Below, piece by piece: positions 58,787 to 64,000 of a stretch of 64,000 nucleotides of DNA. Below the pieces are notes generated by a model that was given only the letters and a program-made list of their open reading frames with translations, had not been told where the DNA came from and ran no database searches. Positions within the stretch are counted from its first letter, which is position 1; each line of letters starts with the position of its first letter. Made by a program: the position numbers and the translations under genes. The stretch comes from Mesorhizobium loti R88b. GTDB taxonomy: Bacteria > Pseudomonadota > Alphaproteobacteria > Rhizobiales > Rhizobiaceae. The stretch covers positions 4,775,001 through 4,839,000 of the forward strand of contig NZ_CP033367.1 in NCBI RefSeq assembly GCF_013170845.1, written 5' to 3'.

Positions 58787-60169
58787 ATGAAGTCTCTGAC
58801 AGACCCCTCGCAAGCTCTCTCCACCGGCCTGGCGAAAATCCGCACCGAATTCCATGTGCCGGATGGATTTCCGGCTGACGTCATGGCTGCGGCGGAGGCG
58901 GCGGCCAAACGTGTGCCGAACCAGCATGCCGACCGGACAGCGATGCCCTTCGTTACACTCGATCCGGCAAGCTCCACCGATCTTGACCAGGCGTTCTCGA
59001 TCGAAGCCAGCGGTGGCGATCTTTTACTGCATTATGCCATTGCCGACGTGGCCTGGTTCGTCGAGGACGGCGACGCGATCGATCGCGAAGCCTGGACGCG
59101 GGGCGAGACGTTTTATCTGCCGGACGGCAAGGCCGGGCTCTACCCGCCGGCACTTGCCGAGGGCGCGGCCAGCTTGTTGCCGGATGGACCACGTCCGGCA
59201 ATCATCTTCACCGTTCGGGTCGCTGACGACGGCGCGGTGAAATTGGACGGCGCGGAGCGGGCAATCATTCAAAGCCGCGCGAAGCTCGCCTATGACAGTG
59301 TGCAGGCCGCCGACGTTCCGGCCGGCTTCGCGGAGCTGGCGCGGCGCGTGGCGGCAAACGAGGAGCGTCGAGGCGCTTCGCGCGTCGACCCGCCCGAGCA
59401 AGAGGTGGAAAAGCTCGCCGACGGCACATACCAGCTTTCGTTCAGGCCGATGCTACAATCCGAACAGGACAACGCCGCGCTTTCGCTGGCCGCCAACATG
59501 GCGATTGCCGACGCCATGCTGGCGCACAAGACCGGGTTGTTCCGGGTGATGTCGGACCCGGATGCGTTCAAGGTGCAAAGGCTGCGCAATTCAGCACAGG
59601 CGCTCGGACTGTCCTGGCCGGCCTCGACCAGCTTGCGCGACTATCAGCGGACCCTTGATCCGAGCAACAGGCAACAGGCGGCGCTGATGCTGGAAATCCG
59701 CCATGCCGGCTCTGGCGCGTCCTATCAGCCCTATCAGGAGGGCGTCGTCCCCTGGCATGAGGCGATGGCTGCGACCTACGCCCATGCAACCGCGCCGCTC
59801 AGGCGACTGGCCGACCGCTATGTCGTGCGCTGCGCGCTGGCTATATCAAACGGCCAGCCGGTGCCGCAGGCCGTCACCGATGCGTTTGCCAGGTTGCCGA
59901 AGGTGATGGGGCGTGGAGACAGCCGCGCTTCGCAGATCAACCATGCAGCGATCGACCTTGCCGAGGCGGTGATGCTCAGGGGGCGCGAGGGAGAAACGTT
60001 CAAAGCCGTTGTCACCGACCTAGTCGACCAAGGCGTGCGCGTCCAGCTTGCCGACATGGCTGTCGTTGCGACCGTAAAGGCCTCCGGGCTCGGACAGGGC
60101 GACAGCCTGACGCTAAGGCTGGTCTCGGCCGATCCGGATCAACGCAGCATCGTCTTCGAACCTGTTTGA
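58787..60169 (+). CDS. RNB-domain ribonuclease (RNase II/R-like), short form
   Basis: RNB signatures: [14 protein letters not shown] (residues 58-70, Asp59, Asp65, Asp67), [12 protein letters not shown], and [16 protein letters not shown] near the end. It lacks the cold-shock and full S1 domains of RNase R, and is 460 aa. The fourth Asp of the classic site (DxDD) is replaced by Gln (DLDQ), as in some stand-alone members. 3'-5' exoribonuclease by family. Its 3' end overlaps murI by 31 bp (convergent). Confidence 0.87.
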   Translation: MKSLTDPSQALSTGLAKIRTEFHVPDGFPADVMAAAEAAAKRVPNQHADRTAMPFVTLDPASSTDLDQAFSIEASGGDLLLHYAIADVAWFVEDGDAIDREAWTRGETFYLPDGKAGLYPPALAEGAASLLPDGPRPAIIFTVRVADDGAVKLDGAERAIIQSRAKLAYDSVQAADVPAGFAELARRVAANEERRGASRVDPPEQEVEKLADGTYQLSFRPMLQSEQDNAALSLAANMAIADAMLAHKTGLFRVMSDPDAFKVQRLRNSAQALGLSWPASTSLRDYQRTLDPSNRQQAALMLEIRHAGSGASYQPYQEGVVPWHEAMAATYAHATAPLRRLADRYVVRCALAISNGQPVPQAVTDAFARLPKVMGRGDSRASQINHAAIDLAEAVMLRGREGETFKAVVTDLVDQGVRVQLADMAVVATVKASGLGQGDSLTLRLVSADPDQRSIVFEPV

Positions 60170-60966
60170 GCAGCGGCCGTTTCCGTCACCAGTCCAAAGC
60201 CCTGCATCAGCCGGCTGACGGCGAAATCGGCCTTGCCAGAGGTGAAGACGGCAATATCGGGCTCGCCTTGCGGCAGCGCCCCATCGACGGATGGCAGCAG
60301 CGAAAGGGCGCGCCTTGCGATCGCCTCGGCCGGATCGATCCAGTCGACCGGCCAGGGTGCGGTCTTGCGCATGCGGTTGACCAGAAAGGGGTAATGCGTG
60401 CAGGCCAGCACCACGATATCCGTCCGCATCCCGTCACGTTCGATGAAGCAGGGCGCGATCTCGGCGCGCACGGCTTCCTCGTCGACAAAGCCCTCGCGCA
60501 TATAGGCTTCGGCAAGTTGCGCCAGCCTGTCGCTGCCAACCAGCCGGACATGGCATTTCTGTGCCCATTTGCTGATCAGGTCACGCGTGTACTGCCGCTT
60601 CACCGTACCCGGCGTCGCCAGCACTGAGACCAGGCCCGAGCGGGTGCGCTCCGCCGCCGGCTTGACCGCCGGCACCGTGCCGACAAAGGGATGGCCGGGA
60701 AACGCGTCGCGCAACGCGTCGATCACCAGCGTCGATGCAGTATTGCAGGCGATGACCGAAATGACTGGTTCAAACCGGTCGAGCAGCTTGGCGAACAGCT
60801 CCAATATATGGGTCCGCAACGCCGGTTCTTCCCAGGCACCGAAAGGAAAGGCCGCGTCGTCGGCGACATAGATGAAGCGCCGGTCCGGCATCAGCACCCG
60901 CGCCTCGCGCAACACGGTCAGCCCGCCGACGCCGGAATCGAACATCAGGATCGGCCGCTCAGTCAT
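60139..60966 (-). CDS. murI: Glutamate racemase
   Basis: Both catalytic cysteines are in place: Cys74 (VIACNTAST) and Cys189 (VLACTHYPF), with the N-terminal [14 protein letters not shown]. Makes D-glutamate for peptidoglycan. 275 aa. Stop lies in the convergent RNB gene; start overlaps the trmJ stop by 8 bp. Confidence 0.95.
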   Translation of the reverse strand: MTERPILMFDSGVGGLTVLREARVLMPDRRFIYVADDAAFPFGAWEEPALRTHILELFAKLLDRFEPVISVIACNTASTLVIDALRDAFPGHPFVGTVPAVKPAAERTRSGLVSVLATPGTVKRQYTRDLISKWAQKCHVRLVGSDRLAQLAEAYMREGFVDEEAVRAEIAPCFIERDGMRTDIVVLACTHYPFLVNRMRKTAPWPVDWIDPAEAIARRALSLLPSVDGALPQGEPDIAVFTSGKADFAVSRLMQGFGLVTETAAAQTGSKTMLR

Positions 60967-61882
60967 TGTCGGTTCCCTTGCCGCCTAGCGGCGGCGTGTC
61001 GGTATCGTCGCCGTTGGCGTCCGGCACATGGCCGGCCGCATCCGCCTTGCGGGCGCGAGCGGCGGCCGCGGGCAGACGCCTCGGATCATCGCCCGGCGAA
61101 CCATCGCCGCGCGGCATAGCCGGCGAAAACCTATCGAGCGAGGAAATGATACCGCGCAGCACTTTGAGCTCCGGTTCGGCAAAGCCGGCGCGCGTCAGCA
61201 CGGCGCGCAGATTGTCGACCATCTTCGGCTTCTTCGGCGCCGGCCGGAAATAGCCGCGCGCTTCCAAGGCGCCCTCGAGATAGGCAAACAGGCCGTGCAA
61301 TTCTTCCTTGCTTGCCGGCTTCATGTCGGGGCCGGAAAAATTGGTCTTGGTTTCGTCCTCGAGGCCTGACTTCATCCACTCATAGGACATCAGCAAGGCG
61401 GCCTGCGCGATGTTGAGCGAGGAGAAATCGGGATCGACGGGAAAGGTGACGATCTCGTCGGCAAGACCGACCTCGTCATTGTAGAGGCCGAAGCGTTCGC
61501 GGCCGAACAGGATGCCGGTGCGCTGACCCATGCCGTGGCGGGCGCGAAGCACCCTGCCCGCTTCGACGGGACCGCGTACGGATTTGAAGCCGTCGCGCTG
61601 CCTGGCGGTGGTGGCGAAAACGAAATTCAAATCGGCAAGCGCCGAGGCCAGGTCGTCGAACACCTTCACCGCGTCGATGACATGGTCGGCACGGCTGGCG
61701 GCGGCGCGGGCCTTCTCGCTCGGCCAGCCGTCGCGCGGATTGACCAGGCGCAGTTCGGACAGACCGAAATTGGCCATGGCGCGTGCGACCATGCCGATGT
61801 TCTCGCCGAGCTGCGGTTCGACGAGAATGATGGCGGGGCCTGCGGCTGCGCTGTTGTCGGGATCGTTGGTGATGGGCATCAT
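60959..61882 (-). CDS. trmJ: SPOUT RNA methyltransferase, TrmJ-like
   Basis: TrmH/SpoU fold: [54 protein letters not shown] and [19 protein letters not shown] with the knotted SAM site. TrmJ methylates the ribose at tRNA position 32. A C-terminal helical and Ala/Arg-rich extension is present. ATG 61882 chosen over TTG 61888. Overlaps murI start. Confidence 0.9.
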   Translation of the reverse strand: MMPITNDPDNSAAAGPAIILVEPQLGENIGMVARAMANFGLSELRLVNPRDGWPSEKARAAASRADHVIDAVKVFDDLASALADLNFVFATTARQRDGFKSVRGPVEAGRVLRARHGMGQRTGILFGRERFGLYNDEVGLADEIVTFPVDPDFSSLNIAQAALLMSYEWMKSGLEDETKTNFSGPDMKPASKEELHGLFAYLEGALEARGYFRPAPKKPKMVDNLRAVLTRAGFAEPELKVLRGIISSLDRFSPAMPRGDGSPGDDPRRLPAAAARARKADAAGHVPDANGDDTDTPPLGGKGTDND

Positions 61883-62093
61883 TGTCAATGAACTGCTGTT
61901 TGCGGCATTTCAGCGTCCCCTGCCATATTCGGCCGCGAAAATGAAGCATTCGCAAATGATTGCGGTGACAGCCTCACATTCGTGACCGATCGCCGTTTGC
62001 GCGGCCAAAAGCGCTTTGATATACGGGCGGCATCCCCGGCCGAACGCCACGCGGGCAAGGCCGTCCCATATCCCAGCAACGAGGCATTCTTTC

Positions 62094-63305
62094 ATGGCGA
62101 AGATCAAGGTGGCGAACCCGGTCGTCGAACTCGACGGCGACGAGATGACCCGCATCATCTGGCAGTTCATCAAGGACAAGCTGATCCACCCTTATCTCGA
62201 CCTCAAGCTTGAATATTATGATCTTGGCATCGAGCATCGCGATGCCACCAACGACCAGGTGACGATCGATTCTGCCAACGCCATCAAGAAATACGGCGTC
62301 GGCGTGAAATGCGCGACGATCACCCCCGACGAGCAGCGCGTCGAGGAATTCAAGCTGAAGAAGATGTGGAAGTCGCCGAACGGCACCATCCGCAACATCC
62401 TCGGCGGCACGATCTTCCGCGAGCCGATCATCATGAAGAACGTGCCGCGGCTGGTGCCCGGCTGGACCAAGCCGATCATCGTCGGCCGTCACGCCTTCGG
62501 GGACCAGTACCGCGCCACCGATTTCCGCTTCCCCGGCAAGGGCAAGCTGACGATCAAGTTCGTCGGCGAGGACGGCCAGGTCATCGAGCATGACGTGTAC
62601 GACGCGCCCGGCGCCGGTGTCGCCATGGCCATGTACAATCTCGACGACTCGATCCGCGAGTTCGCTCGCGCCTCGCTGAACTACGGCCTGCTGCGCAACT
62701 ATCCGGTCTACCTGTCGACCAAGAACACCATCCTCAAGGCCTATGACGGCCGCTTCAAGGATATCTTTCAGGAAGTCTACGAGGCTGAGTTCGAGGCGGA
62801 ATTCAAGGCGAAGAAGCTGTGGTATGAGCACCGCCTCATCGACGACATGGTGGCGTCCGCCCTGAAATGGTCGGGCGGCTATGTCTGGGCCTGCAAGAAC
62901 TATGACGGCGACGTCCAGTCCGACACGGTGGCGCAGGGCTTTGGTTCGCTCGGCCTGATGACCTCGGTGCTGATGACGCCGGACGGCAAGACGGTGGAGG
63001 CGGAAGCAGCGCACGGCACCGTCACCCGCCACTATCGCCAGCATCAGAAGGGTGAGGAAACCTCGACCAATTCGATCGCCTCGATCTTCGCCTGGACGCG
63101 TGGCCTCGCCCACCGCGCCAAGCTCGACGACAATGCCGAATTGAAGCGGTTTGCCGACACGCTGGAGAAGGTCTGTATCCAGACGGTCGAGAGCGGCTTC
63201 ATGACCAAGGACCTGTCACTGCTGATCGGTCCCGACCAGCCTTGGCTGTCGACCACCGGCTTCCTCGACAAGATCGACGAGAATTTGCAGAAGGCGATGG
63301 CCTGA
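62094..63305 (+). CDS. icd: NADP-dependent isocitrate dehydrogenase
   Basis: Dimeric eukaryote-like type, 403 aa: [63 protein letters not shown] (substrate loop Ser/Asn) and [30 protein letters not shown] (NADP loop). It makes 2-oxoglutarate and NADPH in the TCA cycle. The terminator-like hairpin at 63312 follows. Confidence 0.97.
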   Translation: MAKIKVANPVVELDGDEMTRIIWQFIKDKLIHPYLDLKLEYYDLGIEHRDATNDQVTIDSANAIKKYGVGVKCATITPDEQRVEEFKLKKMWKSPNGTIRNILGGTIFREPIIMKNVPRLVPGWTKPIIVGRHAFGDQYRATDFRFPGKGKLTIKFVGEDGQVIEHDVYDAPGAGVAMAMYNLDDSIREFARASLNYGLLRNYPVYLSTKNTILKAYDGRFKDIFQEVYEAEFEAEFKAKKLWYEHRLIDDMVASALKWSGGYVWACKNYDGDVQSDTVAQGFGSLGLMTSVLMTPDGKTVEAEAAHGTVTRHYRQHQKGEETSTNSIASIFAWTRGLAHRAKLDDNAELKRFADTLEKVCIQTVESGFMTKDLSLLIGPDQPWLSTTGFLDKIDENLQKAMA

Positions 63306-63306
63306 T

Positions 63307-64000
63307 ATGAAGATGCGGACCTTGGCAGACAAGGTCCGCATCTGTGCGGCAAACAACGCCGATCTCTACGAAGCGGTGTTTCGGGCTCACGGGTTGAGGG
63401 AACACCGAAACTTGTTCCTGTGGTGGAGCGATACGCCGGCTCCACCATACTATTCAAATATGACAACGCTGGATCCTGATGCGATCGTGCTTCAGCTCGA
63501 AGCAGTCAAGCACTTGAGTTCGGTGCTTGACGGTCCCTTTGCGGTCAAGGACGGATTTTGTCGTCTCGACCTGGCCGACATCGGGTTCAAGGTTCTTTTC
63601 GACGCAAGCTGGATATGGGCCGATCCGGACAGCGCGATCGGAAGGACCGGCGGCGGCCGGGCTGCCGGATGGCGGCGCATCTGTGATCCCGACGCGCTCC
63701 ATGCCTGGGAGGATGCATGGGCGTCAGACAACCCAACCGACCGAGGGGGGTTCCCGCCGGCGATACTCGATAACCCAAACGTTGCATTTCTAGGGCGTGC
63801 TACAACCGCTGGCTTTGACGCCGGATGCATCGTTAACCGCTCGTCGGAGGCGATGGGCCTATCGAATGTCTTTGCAACGGGTGACGACGCAGAACCCGTC
63901 TATCAAGATGCAGCGAATGCCGCCCTTACCTACGCCAACGGTCTTCCGCTCGTGGGATATGAGCGCGGTGCTGCTTTGCGGGCGGCGCGTACAGCCGGCT
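63307..64000 (+). CDS. GNAT-like acetyltransferase domain protein (3' end cut)
   Basis: Translated by hand; open to the window end. From ATG 63307: MKMRTLADKVRICAANNADLYEAVFRAHG, then FLWWSDTPAPPYYSNMTTLDPDA. Near the end, CIVNRSSEAMGLSNVFATG and ALTYANGLPLVGYERG resemble the acetyl-CoA-binding part of GNAT proteins. The first codons overlap a perfect 13-bp hairpin (63312-63342), so the true start could be further downstream. Confidence 0.72.
   Translation, partial: MKMRTLADKVRICAANNADLYEAVFRAHGLREHRNLFLWWSDTPAPPYYSNMTTLDPDAIVLQLEAVKHLSSVLDGPFAVKDGFCRLDLADIGFKVLFDASWIWADPDSAIGRTGGGRAAGWRRICDPDALHAWEDAWASDNPTDRGGFPPAILDNPNVAFLGRATTAGFDAGCIVNRSSEAMGLSNVFATGDDAEPVYQDAANAALTYANGLPLVGYERGAALRAARTAG
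63312..63342 (+). terminator. Perfect 13-bp hairpin after icd
   Basis: GATGCGGACCTTG (63312-63324), loop GCAGA, CAAGGTCCGCATC (63330-63342). It lies 6 bp after the icd stop with no T-run. It likely ends or stabilises the icd mRNA and overlaps the start of the next frame. Confidence 0.55.

Noticed and set aside
61974..63113. 379-codon minus-strand frame opposite icd
   Set aside because: Shadow of icd; no motif or ribosome site.
1..64000. tRNA, rRNA or CRISPR array
   Set aside because: No cloverleaf-like sequence, rRNA segment or regularly spaced repeat-spacer pattern was noticed; the only tandem repeat is the pair at 41104-41212.

Overview
The window is GC-rich (roughly 62-64% by eye) alphaproteobacterial chromosome. 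Gene content, the order purB / zeta subunit / purC-purS / purQ / purL / bolA / grxD / rpsD / murI / trmJ / icd, families such as DUF1402, DUF1476 and DUF1127, and several families of palindromic intergenic repeats point to Mesorhizobium or a close Phyllobacteriaceae relative. This is inference from recalled gene order and families, not a database match. I see no rRNA, tRNA, insertion sequence, prophage or CRISPR array.

Left part (1-14.9 kb): accessory and house-keeping single genes. These are a DUF2235 alpha/beta hydrolase cut by the window edge, a DUF3592 protein, an LprI-like protein, a methyltransferase, a DUF1127 peptide divergent from a GcvA-type LysR gene, a VOC protein, a GH25 lysozyme lipoprotein, DUF1402, DedA, a phosphodiester glycosidase, a C93 cysteine peptidase, UppP, a GFA protein, a 2OG-Fe(II) oxygenase, an AHSA1 protein and a ParB-like peptide.

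15.0-21.0 kb: a tight six-gene plus-strand operon (dimethylformamidase-like protein, class III aminotransferase, BKACE, DUF523/TudS-like protein, GNAT, histone-deacetylase-like amidohydrolase). It reads as an uncharacterised amide/amine catabolic route. An aldo/keto reductase and a cysteine-desulfurase-like enzyme follow on the other strand.

23.5-36.8 kb: a J-domain-like protein whose best start is an ATC codon, a possible minus-strand small RNA (about 24.19-24.26 kb), a second DUF1127 peptide, DUF1993, DUF1176 and a hydrolase. Next comes a six-gene minus-strand operon of molybdenum-hydroxylase maturation factors (flavin reductase, CoxD-like MoxR ATPase, CoxE-like VWA protein, split XdhC, MPT-binding/NTP-transferase fusion) without hydroxylase structural genes. 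It is followed by an ABC binding protein, a P1 peptidase, DUF2171, DUF2259 and a membrane protein.

36.9-63.3 kb: the conserved backbone with the purine genes purB, purC, purS, purQ and purL, plus bolA, grxD, ttcA, rpsD, murI, trmJ and icd. The purS-purQ pair is split by about 2.1 kb carrying an orphan membrane protein and kptA, and kptA overlaps purQ by 4 bp. A third DUF1127 peptide lies divergent from a MocR regulator with matching inverted-repeat half sites. Two small hydrophilic proteins carry well-matched EcfG (general stress sigma factor) promoters. The window ends inside a GNAT-like gene whose first codons overlap a perfect 13-bp hairpin that probably ends icd transcripts.
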